DNA of 64,000 bases from positions 806,001 through 870,000 of the forward strand of contig OZ244039.1 in assembly GCA_965215225.1 (NCBI GenBank), in the 5' to 3' direction. Positions 15,257-23,697 of the stretch are shown here, piece after piece. Under the pieces are notes generated by a model that had not been told where the DNA came from, made no database searches, and worked only from the letters and a program-made list of their open reading frames with translations. The position numbers were made by a program, and so were the translations under genes. Source of the DNA: G965215225 sp965215225 (GTDB lineage Bacteria > Pseudomonadota > Gammaproteobacteria > CBDBNL01 > JAAOII01). The stretch's first letter is position 1. Each line of letters starts with the position of its first letter.

Positions 15257-17512
15257 ATGTTCTACAACACCATATTAAATAGGGACGAATTTTCAGCCCT
15301 TCAACAGCTTTTTGTTAAGACATCTGTCTTACTCAGGCATTCATATTCTCTAGCAAGGGGATTTCTTTTCTTCTTAGCTGGAATTAGCTTCTTGGTTCTT
15401 ACCGCTTGTGCGGGCGGAGGAGGAGGCAGTTCAGGTGGGGGTTCTGCCAGTGCTTTTAAGGTAGAACTTACCTTTAGTCCAACGGCAAGCGGCTTTGTCA
15501 TAGGCAACCAATCGGGCTTTGGTAATTTCGTTTCTTTGAACATCACCGCGACCAGTGGGTCTGAGGTGGAATGGAGGAATATCAGCATAGCCGAATTTAG
15601 TGATGACAGCTATGATTTTACTAGACTAGGAGAAGCCAACTGGACCTTTACGATTATAGGCACTCTTAGTGATGGCAGGCAGGAGAGGGTAGAGATAGAT
15701 TTTGTTTGGGATGAGAATAAGGAAGACCATGAAGAAAGGGGCGGTATTGGTTCGGGGCTGGATACGGATGGAGATAGGCGAGCGGATAGTGTGGATGAGG
15801 ACGATGACGGTGATGGAAGGGATGATATTGATGATAATTGCCCGCTTGTTGCAAATCCAGATCAGAATAATACGGATCTTACTGGGGATGGAGGAGATGC
15901 CTGTGATGCGGATGATGATAATGATGGGTTGGATGATGTGGATGAACCAGAAGGATGTGAATTAAACAGCGATTGTGATAATGATGGATTGGATGATGGG
16001 GATGAGGTAGCTGGATGTGTTCTTTTAGCCGATTGCGATAGCGATACTATTGGGGATGAGGTGGACGCCTGTCCTGCTGGGGTGATGAGTTGGACAAGCA
16101 GTGGTGCTAACGATAGAGATGGCGACGGTTGCCGGGATGCAGATGAGGACATAGATGATGATGGCGATGGTTTGATAGAGATAGCCACACACCAGGAACT
16201 GAATTCGGTGAGGTATGCTCTAAATGGTAATGGCAGCCGGTCAGCGGCGAATGCGGCGCTTGACACCACTGGCTGTGGTGGTGATGACGGCATCACTTCT
16301 TGTTCTGGCTATGAGCTGATTGCGAATATAAGTCTTGCAACCTATGCCGATGATGAAGGAGGCAAAGGCTGGCAACCCTTGGGTCATGATACAGATGGTG
16401 CTACAGATGGATGTCAAGGAGCTGCTTTCGATGGAACTTTTGACGGCAATGGCTGGACGATTAGTGATTTAAACATTAGTCGTTCAACCGAGGATTGTGT
16501 GGGTTTGTTTGGTCATATAGCTGAAGATTCAGAGATTCGCAATCTGGCTCTTCGTGGCGAGACAGTGATAGGTAGGTTTAGGGTGGGTGGTCTGGTGGGG
16601 GATGGTGAATCGGTTCGGATTGTTTCTTCTTCGGTTGTGATCGAGAATATTAGAGGTGTTCTTGGATTAGGAGGTTTAGTAGGGTGGGGTTCATCAGCTC
16701 AGATTCATTCTTCTTCAGTTGTGGCGGGTGAGGTGATGGGGTTTGGTAATGTCGGGGCAGTTAGTAATAGACATATAGGAGGATTAGTGGGGTGGGGACA
16801 ATCGGTTCAGATCTACTCTTCTTCGGTTGTAGCGGATCTGGTAACCGGGAGTGCCAATATAGGCGGTCTGGTGGGAAATGGTAACGGGGTTCGGATATTT
16901 TCTTCTTCGGCTACGGTGGAAAGGATTAATGGAATGGGTAGTAATGTCGGCGGTTTAGTGGGGCTTGGTCCCAGCAGTCAGATGTTTTCCTCTTTGGTTG
17001 TGGCAGCCGAGGTGAGCGGGACTAGTGCTGTAGGCGGTCTGACGGCAACTTTTAACTCTGCTAGCCGGGTTGCTTATTCTTATGTAGTCTCAGGCAGTGA
17101 TACTAGAATGTTGTCTGGAGAAGGAAGCGGGACTGGAGTTGCTTCCTATTGGGACAGTGATACTAGCGGCAGAAATAACGGCAATCATGGTGCTCCCCAG
17201 ACCACTAGTGCTCTTCAAACGCCAACTGGCTATGCAGATATTTATGCCGATTGGGACGATGACACAGATATATTTGGCGATGGGATGATTGACGAGCCAT
17301 TGGCGGTCTGGTGTGATAAGGATAATAGTGGGAACATAGAGACAGAAGAACAAATCCCTGACAATCTTATTTGGGATTTTGGTGGGACGAATGACTATCC
17401 CGCCATTCGCTGCACTCCAATAGGTCCTACTGAATGGCGTAGCTGGTGGTCTTTGGAAAGTGGCAAACCCAAATTAAACCAGACCCGTCTAACCGAAGAG
17501 TTGAACAAATAG
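15257..17512 (+). CDS. surface lipoprotein with Asp-rich calcium-type repeats and GLUG repeats
   Basis: The protein starts with a long N-terminus and a hydrophobic helix (about 36-50) ending in a lipobox 'LTAC' with lipidated C51, then a poly-Gly/Ser linker. Residues about 165-310 are packed with DxDxDG-type calcium-binding motifs like thrombospondin type 3 repeats ('DEDDDGDGRDDIDDNCP'). Residues about 395-620 hold five or six GLUG-type repeats built around 'GGLVG', likely a beta-solenoid. The C-terminus has the 'W-FGGTNDYPAIRC' block usual in such proteins. It is probably an outer-membrane-anchored adhesin or structural surface protein. The true start could be nearer the signal helix. Confidence 0.8.
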   Translation: MFYNTILNRDEFSALQQLFVKTSVLLRHSYSLARGFLFFLAGISFLVLTACAGGGGGSSGGGSASAFKVELTFSPTASGFVIGNQSGFGNFVSLNITATSGSEVEWRNISIAEFSDDSYDFTRLGEANWTFTIIGTLSDGRQERVEIDFVWDENKEDHEERGGIGSGLDTDGDRRADSVDEDDDGDGRDDIDDNCPLVANPDQNNTDLTGDGGDACDADDDNDGLDDVDEPEGCELNSDCDNDGLDDGDEVAGCVLLADCDSDTIGDEVDACPAGVMSWTSSGANDRDGDGCRDADEDIDDDGDGLIEIATHQELNSVRYALNGNGSRSAANAALDTTGCGGDDGITSCSGYELIANISLATYADDEGGKGWQPLGHDTDGATDGCQGAAFDGTFDGNGWTISDLNISRSTEDCVGLFGHIAEDSEIRNLALRGETVIGRFRVGGLVGDGESVRIVSSSVVIENIRGVLGLGGLVGWGSSAQIHSSSVVAGEVMGFGNVGAVSNRHIGGLVGWGQSVQIYSSSVVADLVTGSANIGGLVGNGNGVRIFSSSATVERINGMGSNVGGLVGLGPSSQMFSSLVVAAEVSGTSAVGGLTATFNSASRVAYSYVVSGSDTRMLSGEGSGTGVASYWDSDTSGRNNGNHGAPQTTSALQTPTGYADIYADWDDDTDIFGDGMIDEPLAVWCDKDNSGNIETEEQIPDNLIWDFGGTNDYPAIRCTPIGPTEWRSWWSLESGKPKLNQTRLTEELNK

Positions 17513-17861
17513 CGCTTAGGTTAGAGTTGCTAAGCTATTCAATCTAAAAGCTAGAAGCCACAAGAGGCTTAATTTTGAACTTCTTTAGCTTCATTCTTCA
17601 AAAGTTTCAGAATGGTATAGCAATGGTTTATCATTCATTGCTTTGCGCTAGATCATTCCTATTAGATGGCTGTTTGAATAAGACTCACAAATCTGAACTA
17701 AATCTGACTTGTTTGGCTATTTTTTTGCGCTTTCTACATCAAATATCGTAAAAAGAGCATAAAGTCATTGAAAAATTGCTATTAAATCACTATTAACTAG
17801 TTCAAAGTGTAAAAAGTCTTTATAATAGCTTTAACTTTATAACTCTTTTAGATAAATTATT
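17513..17861. other. intergenic region: weak terminator and str-operon promoter
   Basis: No gene is visible. A 5-bp hairpin AAGCC/GGCTT at 17555-17570 followed by AATTTT may terminate the lipoprotein gene. The remainder is AT-rich. TATAAT at 17821-17826, 36 bp before the rpsL ATG, is the likely -10 of the str operon; the -35 is poor, and an AT-rich upstream tract may compensate. Confidence 0.45.
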
Positions 17862-18236
17862 ATGGTAACTATTAATCAGCTGGTGCGCCAATCGCGCAGC
17901 AAGAAAATTGAAAAGTCTAGTGTTCCGGCATTACAGGGCTGTCCGCAAAAGCGGGGGGTCTGTATTCGGGTATATACTACCACACCGAAGAAGCCTAATT
18001 CGGCATTGCGTAAGGTTTGTCGGGTTCGCTTGACCAATGGGATGGAGGTTACTTCTTATATAGGAGGGGAAGGACATAATTTACAAGAGCACTCCCTAGT
18101 GCTTATTCGCGGTGGGAGAGTGAAGGATCTGCCTGGTGTTCGTTATCATACTGTGAGGGGTAGTTTGGATACGGCTGGAACTGAGAATAGACGGCAAGGG
18201 CGGTCTAAATACGGCACTAAGAAACCCAAGAATTAA
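17862..18236 (+). CDS. rpsL: 30S ribosomal protein S12
   Basis: Decoding-centre protein of the small subunit, 124 residues as in E. coli. The conserved loops 'TTPKKPNSALRKVCRVRLTNG' (split here by description, K43 region) and 'GGRVKDLPGVRYHTVRG' (K88 region) are present with the wild-type lysines, so no streptomycin-resistance change is seen. First gene of the str operon, 8 nt before rpsG. Confidence 0.98.
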   Translation: MVTINQLVRQSRSKKIEKSSVPALQGCPQKRGVCIRVYTTTPKKPNSALRKVCRVRLTNGMEVTSYIGGEGHNLQEHSLVLIRGGRVKDLPGVRYHTVRGSLDTAGTENRRQGRSKYGTKKPKN

Positions 18237-18244
18237 GAGATCAT

Positions 18245-18715
18245 ATGTCACGTCGAAAATCTGCAGTTAAAAGGAAGATTGATCCAGATCCAGAGTTTCA
18301 CGACCTCAAGTTGGCGAAGTTTATTAATATGGTGATGTGGAACGGCAAGAAATCTGTGGCAGAGGCTATTGTTTATGGCGCCTTAGAAAAGGTAAGCAAG
18401 AAAAAGAAGAAGCCACCCTTAGAAGTCTTTCAACAGGTCATAGAGATGTTGGAACCCATGGTGGAAGTGAAGTCTCGCCGAGTCGGAGGAGCAACCTATA
18501 CTGTGCCGGTCGAAATCAGAGGGGATAGACGAACTACTCTTGCTATGCGCTGGTTGATAGATGCGGCACGTAAGAGAAGCGGTATGGAAATGAAAGAAAG
18601 TTTGGTATTAGAATTACAAGATGCTATGGAAGAAAGGGGGGCTGCTTTTAAGAAAAAGCAGGATGTGCATAAGATGGCAGAAGCCAGTCGAGCATTTTCA
18701 CATTTTCGTTTTTAG
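18245..18715 (+). CDS. rpsG: 30S ribosomal protein S7
   Basis: Primary 16S rRNA binder that nucleates the 30S head; 156 residues, normal length. The S7 signature 'DPEFHDLKLAKFINMVMWNGKKS' region lies near the N-terminus, and the C-terminal helix ends 'KMAEASRAFSHFRF'. Second gene of the str operon; in E. coli S7 represses this operon, but I could not identify the binding site between rpsL and rpsG, which are only 8 nt apart here. Confidence 0.98.
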   Translation: MSRRKSAVKRKIDPDPEFHDLKLAKFINMVMWNGKKSVAEAIVYGALEKVSKKKKKPPLEVFQQVIEMLEPMVEVKSRRVGGATYTVPVEIRGDRRTTLAMRWLIDAARKRSGMEMKESLVLELQDAMEERGAAFKKKQDVHKMAEASRAFSHFRF

Positions 18716-18747
18716 CATAAACCGAATTAATAACTAAGGACACAATT

Positions 18748-20853
18748 ATGAGGAATACTCCTTTAAATCTTTATCGTAATATAGGCATCACAGCACATGT
18801 TGATGCAGGCAAGACGACAACAACAGAAAGAGTTCTGTTCTATACTGGTATATCCCACAAGATGGGCGAAGTCCATGATGGGGCTGCCGTTATGGACTGG
18901 ATGGAACAAGAACAAGAAAGAGGGATTACCATCACCTCGGCTGCGACCACCTGCTTTTGGCAGGGTATGGACAAGCAGTTTGACCGGCATAGGATTAATA
19001 TCATTGATACCCCGGGGCATGTGGACTTCACGATTGAGGTGGAGCGTTCTTTGAGAGTCTTGGACGGTTCGGTAGTGGTTTTTTGTGGTATAGCTGGTGT
19101 TGAACCTCAATCTGAGACTGTCTGGCGGCAAGCGGATAGATATGGAGTGCCGAGACTGGTGTTTGTCAATAAGATGGATAGGGCAGGCGCTGATTTCTTA
19201 CGTGTGGTAGGGGAGATTAAGACCAGACTAAGGGCGAATCCCGTGCCGGTTCAACTTGCTATAGGAGCGGAAGAGAATTTTAAAGGGGTGGTAGATCTCA
19301 TTGACGAAAGCGCTATCTATTGGAATGAGCAGGATCGCGGCACAACCTATGAAAAGAAAGCCGTTCCAGAAGAGATGAAAGCGGATGTTGAGAAATATCG
19401 TAATCAGATGGTAGAGGCGGCTGCTGAGGCGAATGATCAGCTAATGGAAAAATATCTTGACACTGGTAGTTTGACAGCGGACGAAATTCGTCAAGGGCTG
19501 AAAGAGCGGACTTTGAAAAATGAGATAGTTGTTGCCATGTGTGGCTCAGCCTTTAAGAATAAAGGGGTGCAGGCGGTATTGGATGGAGTGATAAACTATC
19601 TACCAGCTCCAAATGAGGTCTCAGCTGTTAAGGGGGTGAATGACAAGGAAGAAGAGATTAGCCGCAAGAGCACCGATGAAGAGCCTTTTGCGGCTCTTGC
19701 CTTTAAGATTGCTACAGATCCTTATGTAGGGACTCTCACTTTTTTTCGCGTCTATTCAGGTGTCATTAAGAGCGGTGAGTTTGTTTATAATCCGGTAAAG
19801 CATCAGCGGGAAAGAATAGGACGGATCCTACAAATGCACTCTAATAGCCGTCAAGAGATAAAAGAGGTCCGAGCGGGAGATATAGCGGCTGCAGTAGGTT
19901 TAAAAGATGTAACTACTGGGGATACCCTATGTGATGCGGATAAGCATATTGTCTTGGAACAGATGCAGTTCCCAGAACCGGTCATCTCGGTTGCGGTAGA
20001 GCCTAAATCAAAAGAAGACCAAGAGAAGATGAGTATTGCCCTCGGCAAATTGGCTCAAGAAGATCCCTCTTTTCGTGTTCGGATAGATGAGGAAACCAAT
20101 CAGACTATCATATCTGGGATGGGAGAATTACACTTGGATGTTCTAGTTGATAGGATGAAAAGGGAATTCAGGGTTGAAGCCAATGTGGGCAGGCCACAGG
20201 TGTCCTATCGTGAATTTATTAAGAAGCCAGTAGAGAAGGTTGAAGGTAAGTATATTCGCCAATCTGGTGGGCGTGGTCAATATGGTCATGTGGTGATAAA
20301 AGTAGAGCCTGGCTCCCCTGATGACCCCTATGAATTTATTAACAAGATAGTGGGGGGCATTATTCCTAAAGAATTTATTCCAGCAGTGGATAAGGGTATT
20401 AAAGAGCAATTAGAAAACGGGGTTTTGGCTGGTTATCCGCTCATAGGGATTAAGGTGACTCTCTTTGATGGTTCTTTTCATGATGTGGATTCCAGTGAAA
20501 TCGCCTTTAAGATAGCTGGCGCTACTGCCATAAGAGAGGCGGTAATGAAGGCATCGCCCGGACTCTTAGAGCCGATTATGCAGGTAGAAGTGATATCGCC
20601 AGAGGATTATATGGGAGATGTGGTGGGAGATCTAAATCGTCGCCGTGGGATAGTTCAAGGCATATCTGATATAGCTTCTGGTAAGGCAATTCGGGCCCAA
20701 GTGCCTCTTGCCGAGATGTTTGGCTATGCTACTGATTTGCGCTCCGCTACTCAAGGTAGGGCAAGCTATTCAATGGAGTTTGCTAAATATATGGAAGTCC
20801 CTAGCAATACAGTCGCAGAAATTACGGAACTTGCGAAAGTTAAGGCTTCTTAG
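18748..20853 (+). CDS. fusA: translation elongation factor G
   Basis: Ribosomal translocase GTPase of 701 residues. G1 'AHVDAGKTT', G3 'DTPGHVDF' and G4 'NKMDR' lie in the first 150 residues, followed by domains II-V including domain IV 'GGRGQYGHV'. It follows rpsG by 32 bp. tuf, which usually comes next, is absent; the next gene is rpsJ after a 412-bp gap. Confidence 0.98.
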   Translation: MRNTPLNLYRNIGITAHVDAGKTTTTERVLFYTGISHKMGEVHDGAAVMDWMEQEQERGITITSAATTCFWQGMDKQFDRHRINIIDTPGHVDFTIEVERSLRVLDGSVVVFCGIAGVEPQSETVWRQADRYGVPRLVFVNKMDRAGADFLRVVGEIKTRLRANPVPVQLAIGAEENFKGVVDLIDESAIYWNEQDRGTTYEKKAVPEEMKADVEKYRNQMVEAAAEANDQLMEKYLDTGSLTADEIRQGLKERTLKNEIVVAMCGSAFKNKGVQAVLDGVINYLPAPNEVSAVKGVNDKEEEISRKSTDEEPFAALAFKIATDPYVGTLTFFRVYSGVIKSGEFVYNPVKHQRERIGRILQMHSNSRQEIKEVRAGDIAAAVGLKDVTTGDTLCDADKHIVLEQMQFPEPVISVAVEPKSKEDQEKMSIALGKLAQEDPSFRVRIDEETNQTIISGMGELHLDVLVDRMKREFRVEANVGRPQVSYREFIKKPVEKVEGKYIRQSGGRGQYGHVVIKVEPGSPDDPYEFINKIVGGIIPKEFIPAVDKGIKEQLENGVLAGYPLIGIKVTLFDGSFHDVDSSEIAFKIAGATAIREAVMKASPGLLEPIMQVEVISPEDYMGDVVGDLNRRRGIVQGISDIASGKAIRAQVPLAEMFGYATDLRSATQGRASYSMEFAKYMEVPSNTVAEITELAKVKAS

Positions 20854-20940
20854 TCTTCTAGTTTGAGGAGAAGAAGTGAAGATTTGTTAAAAAAAATATA
20901 AAAAAATAGTAGTTTTTAGGAGGTTTTAGCAAGAAAAGGG

Positions 20941-20946
20941 TATAAT
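20941..20946 (+). promoter_or_regulatory. probable -10 box of the S10 operon
   Basis: TATAAT directly upstream of the structured leader, within an AT-rich region. No recognisable -35 at 16-18 bp. Initiation here would give a leader of roughly 310 nt before rpsJ. Confidence 0.5.
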
Positions 20947-20972
20947 ACTATCCCTTTTTAGTCTTATTTTAT

Positions 20973-21049
20973 GAAACTCGGCAGGCGAAATCCTGCACGG
21001 GTTTCTTATGCTTTATTAACTGATATAGGGCATAGAGGCGTTATTGCCC
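20973..21049 (+). promoter_or_regulatory. structured 5' leader of the S10 operon (two hairpins)
   Basis: The first hairpin (20973-21005) pairs about 13 bp, GAAACTCG-GCAGG with CCTGC-A-CGGGTTTC, one bulged A and a CGAAAT loop. A second stem, GGGCA with TGCCC, lies at 21028-21049. Neither is followed by a T run. In E. coli the S10 leader folds into hairpins bound by L4 to control transcription and translation; this leader could play the same role, but I see no sequence match that proves it. Confidence 0.45.
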
Positions 21050-21265
21050 ATTGGAAAAATGAGAGATAGTAAAAGTAGGGAGTAGAGAGTAGAGAATAGA
21101 GAGTAGAATGGATAGAATAATAGGTAAAAGAAGAGAGAAGAGAGAAGAGAGAAGAGAGAATAGAAGAGAAATAAAACGAAAAAGAGCAGAAACAGTAAGA
21201 GAGCAAATAGGACATTGCAAATAAAACATTATTAAAGATTAAATGGATTGGATTAAATACTTTTT

Positions 21266-21691
21266 ATGGAAACAAATAAGCACAAAATACGCATTCAGCT
21301 AAAGGCCTTTGACTACCGGCTATTGGATATGTCTGCACGAGAAATAGTAGGCGCGGCAAAAAGAACCCAGGCCGAAGTCGTAGGACCTGTGCCCTTACCG
21401 GTTCGGCACGAGCGATATACATTGCTTATCTCTCCCCATGTTAATAAGGATGCGCGCGACCAGTATGAAATAAGAACCTATAAACGAATTTTAGAGATAA
21501 TATCACCGACCAATAAGACGATGGAGGCTCTCAAAGAACTTAATCTAGCTGCCGGAGTGGAAGTAAAACTTAGCTTCCCCAATGAAAGGAAAAAAACTGA
21601 GAAGAAGAGACCGCGCCAGCAGAAAAAGCAACCGGCCCGAAAGAAACCATCAGGGCCATCAAGGCCTTCAACAGCTAAAGAATCACAATGA
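21266..21691 (+). CDS. rpsJ: 30S ribosomal protein S10 with a basic C-terminal extension
   Basis: Small-subunit head protein that also binds NusB in antitermination. Residues 1-105 are ordinary S10 ('ISPHVNKDARDQYEIRT', 'TMEALKELNLAAGVEV'). About 36 extra residues follow, nearly all Lys, Arg, Gln, Pro and Ser, whereas S10 usually ends near residue 103. The rplC start overlaps the stop by 4 nt, so the tail is genuinely in frame up to the next gene. First gene of the S10 operon. Confidence 0.97.
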   Translation: METNKHKIRIQLKAFDYRLLDMSAREIVGAAKRTQAEVVGPVPLPVRHERYTLLISPHVNKDARDQYEIRTYKRILEIISPTNKTMEALKELNLAAGVEVKLSFPNERKKTEKKRPRQQKKQPARKKPSGPSRPSTAKESQ

Positions 21692-22785
21692 ATTCAACCA
21701 TTGGACTAGTTGGAGTCAAGCTAGGAATGACGCGGGTTTTCAAGGAAGCAGGAGCGTCCATCCCAGTGACTGTAATCCATGCTCAGCCTAATCGTGTCTG
21801 TCAGATTAAGCTTAAGAAGAAGGATGGCTATGATGCAGTTCAGCTGGCTGCTGGAGAACAGAAGCCGCAAAGGCTCAGTAAGGCATTAAGGGGGCACTAT
21901 GCGAAGGCGCGAGTGGCTACTGGGCGGTCTTTGGTTGAATTGCGTATAACAACCGAGCAGGCCCAAGCTATTTCTTCAATCACTCAGTTAGATGTCAGCC
22001 AGTTTGTTGAGGGGCAAAAGGTAGATCTGATAGGCAAGTCAAAGGGGAGGGGATTTAGTGGTGCTATTAAAAGATGGAATTTCTCTAGTCAAGATGCCAG
22101 TCACGGCAATTCAATTTCTCATCGTCATTTGGGTTCTACTGGGCAATGTCAGTTTCCCGGCAAAGTGTGGAAAGGGAAGAAAATGGCGGGTCAATATGGC
22201 AACAAACGTTCAACTATTATGAGGTTGGAAGTGGTGGCGATTGATGAAGAAAAAGACCTATTATTAGTTAAGGGCGCGGTGCCAGGACCAGAGGGAAGAC
22301 AGGTCATTATTCGTCCCTCCCATAAGGAGACACCCGTTGAAAGAGAAAGAGTTGAAGAATTAAGACAAGTAAAAGCACAACAAAAGGAAGCAGAAGAGAA
22401 GGCAGCTGATCAACAGGAAATACAACAGGAAATACAACAGGAGACACAACAAGAAGAAGCGAAATCAAGAGAGGAAGAGAACAAAGAACCTAAAGAGAAT
22501 GAGAGTAAGGAAAGCAAGGGAAATATAGAAGAAACTATAGAAGAAGAAAAAAAGGACACACAAGACACAGAGGAGGCAGCAGAAACAAGGGAAACAAGGG
22601 ATACAAAGGATACAAAGGAGTCAAAAGGGGATGAAGCAAAAGACGAGACAAAAGACGAGACCAAAGATGGGGTAAAAGATGGAACAAAAGATGGAACAGG
22701 GGCAGAAAAGGATTCAATAGGTGGGGCAGAATCAAAAGGGGATCAAGACAGCCAAAAGGAAGAAGATAAAGCAGGGCATATATAG
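21688..22785 (+). CDS. rplC: 50S ribosomal protein L3 with a long charged low-complexity C-terminal tail
   Basis: Residues 1 to about 212 are a normal L3 (including 'GKSKGRGFSGAIKRWNF' and 'HRHLGSTGQCQFPGKVWKGKKMAGQ'), a protein that organises the peptidyl-transferase region. About 150 additional residues follow, composed almost entirely of Glu, Lys, Asp, Gln and Thr in short repeats, making the protein 365 residues against a usual 205-215. The DNA of the tail shows tandem repeats, for example four 12-bp units at 22411-22458. The frame is open throughout and rplD begins 4 nt after the stop. Confidence 0.96.
   Translation: MNSTIGLVGVKLGMTRVFKEAGASIPVTVIHAQPNRVCQIKLKKKDGYDAVQLAAGEQKPQRLSKALRGHYAKARVATGRSLVELRITTEQAQAISSITQLDVSQFVEGQKVDLIGKSKGRGFSGAIKRWNFSSQDASHGNSISHRHLGSTGQCQFPGKVWKGKKMAGQYGNKRSTIMRLEVVAIDEEKDLLLVKGAVPGPEGRQVIIRPSHKETPVERERVEELRQVKAQQKEAEEKAADQQEIQQEIQQETQQEEAKSREEENKEPKENESKESKGNIEETIEEEKKDTQDTEEAAETRETRDTKDTKESKGDEAKDETKDETKDGVKDGTKDGTGAEKDSIGGAESKGDQDSQKEEDKAGHI
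22411..22458 (+). repeat. 12-bp tandem repeat inside the rplC tail
   Basis: Four consecutive units: CAACAGGAAATA twice, then CAACAGGAGACA and CAACAAGAAGAA. They encode Gln-Gln-Glu-Ile/Thr-type repeats. Further degenerate repeats continue to about 22740. The unit length is a multiple of three, so gain or loss of units keeps the frame. Confidence 0.85.
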
Positions 22786-22789
22786 ACAA

Positions 22790-23389
22790 ATGAAATTAAA
22801 GCTATTAGATTCTAATCAAGAAGTTAATCTTTCGGACAAGGTATTCAAGCAGCCTATTAATGAGCCCCTTGTCCATCAGGTGGTTCTAGCATCTATTCCT
22901 CATAGGGGAACCAAAGCGCAAAAAAACAGGAGCGAAGTTCGTGGCGGCGGTAAAAAACCATGGCGGCAGAAAGGGACAGGGCGAGCAAGAGTGGGTAGCT
23001 CGCGCAATCCAATCTGGCGAGGTGGTGGGGTTACTTTTGCCGCTAGATCTCATATAAAGAAAGTAAAGGTCAATCGCAAAATGTATCGTCAAGCATTGAG
23101 AGTTATTTTGTCCAGTTTGGTAAAGGACAAACGGCTCCTAGTTGTGAAGGCTATAGAACTAAAAGAGCCTAAGACTAAGGAATTGGTCAATCTGCTAAAC
23201 AAGCATAGTTTTGATAGGGGATTCGTGGTGGTAGACAAATTAGATAAGAACCTACTCCTTGCTTCTCGTAATCTGGCGAAGATTCGTGTCTTAGAACTAG
23301 AGCACTTAAATCCAGCTTCTCTTATTACCAATTCTCAGATCCTTTTCACTCAGGCTGCTTGTGAGCAGCTTCAGCAACGCCTATCATGA
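22790..23389 (+). CDS. rplD: 50S ribosomal protein L4
   Basis: Large-subunit protein lining the exit tunnel and, in enterics, the repressor of the S10 operon. 199 residues from the ATG at 22790, 4 nt after the rplC stop; an upstream in-frame start at 22721 would lie wholly inside rplC and gives non-conserved sequence. The central loop 'RGGGKKPWRQKGTGRARVGS' region and the C-terminal alpha/beta fold are typical. Overlaps rplW by 4 nt. Confidence 0.97.
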   Translation: MKLKLLDSNQEVNLSDKVFKQPINEPLVHQVVLASIPHRGTKAQKNRSEVRGGGKKPWRQKGTGRARVGSSRNPIWRGGGVTFAARSHIKKVKVNRKMYRQALRVILSSLVKDKRLLVVKAIELKEPKTKELVNLLNKHSFDRGFVVVDKLDKNLLLASRNLAKIRVLELEHLNPASLITNSQILFTQAACEQLQQRLS

Positions 23390-23697
23390 TAAGCGAAGAA
23401 TATCTCTACAAGGTCATTCGCGCTCCCCATGTGTCTGAAAAGGCTACTAGGGCTTCGGCAAACAGCGGTCAATATGTCTTTCGGGTTTTGCCTCAAGCGA
23501 CTAAGAAACAGATCAAACAGGCAGTGGAAACTGTTTTTGATGTTAAGGTTCGTTCGGTCCAGATAGTTAATATAAGGTCTAAGGAGACTCGTAATCTTCG
23601 CACCAACAAAAAAGGAAGAAGACCTGGCTATAAGAAAGCCTATGTTGGTCTTGCTGAAGGCGGTCATATAGATTTTCTTTCTGAGGGAAGCCCATAA
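23386..23697 (+). CDS. rplW: 50S ribosomal protein L23
   Basis: Exit-tunnel protein that docks trigger factor and SRP. 103 residues, normal. Conserved 'IRAPHVSEKATR' start, 'FRVLPQATKKQIKQAVE' and the extended loop 'NIRSKETRNLRTNKKGRRPGYKKA' (described as one loop, residues 62-85). Overlaps rplD by 4 nt and rplB by 1 nt. Confidence 0.97.
   Translation: MISEEYLYKVIRAPHVSEKATRASANSGQYVFRVLPQATKKQIKQAVETVFDVKVRSVQIVNIRSKETRNLRTNKKGRRPGYKKAYVGLAEGGHIDFLSEGSP

Larger units (their letters stand above)
20854..21265. other. tuf-less intergenic region with S10 leader and polypurine repeats
   Basis: No tuf gene or other long coding frame with family character is present. The gap contains a -10 box, two leader hairpins (separate entries) and a purine-rich stretch 21060-21180 of period 6-7 units such as AGAGAAG (clearest at 21130-21160), followed by the rpsJ start. 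Minus-strand frames here are low-complexity Ser/Leu/Phe strings, not genes. Confidence 0.7.

Noticed and set aside
16000..17400. Possible CRISPR array in the repeated GLUG region
   Set aside because: The repeats are protein-coding, imperfect and without spacers of constant length; no CRISPR array was seen anywhere in the window.
21006..21229. Minus-strand Ser/Leu/Phe/Tyr open frames in the purine-rich S10 leader
   Set aside because: They reflect the polypurine repeat on the other strand and have no ribosome binding site or conserved pattern.
22410..22789. Two minus-strand open frames opposite the rplC tail (Ser/Val and Leu/Pro rich)
   Set aside because: They are reverse-complement shadows of the low-complexity repeat and have no start context or family character.
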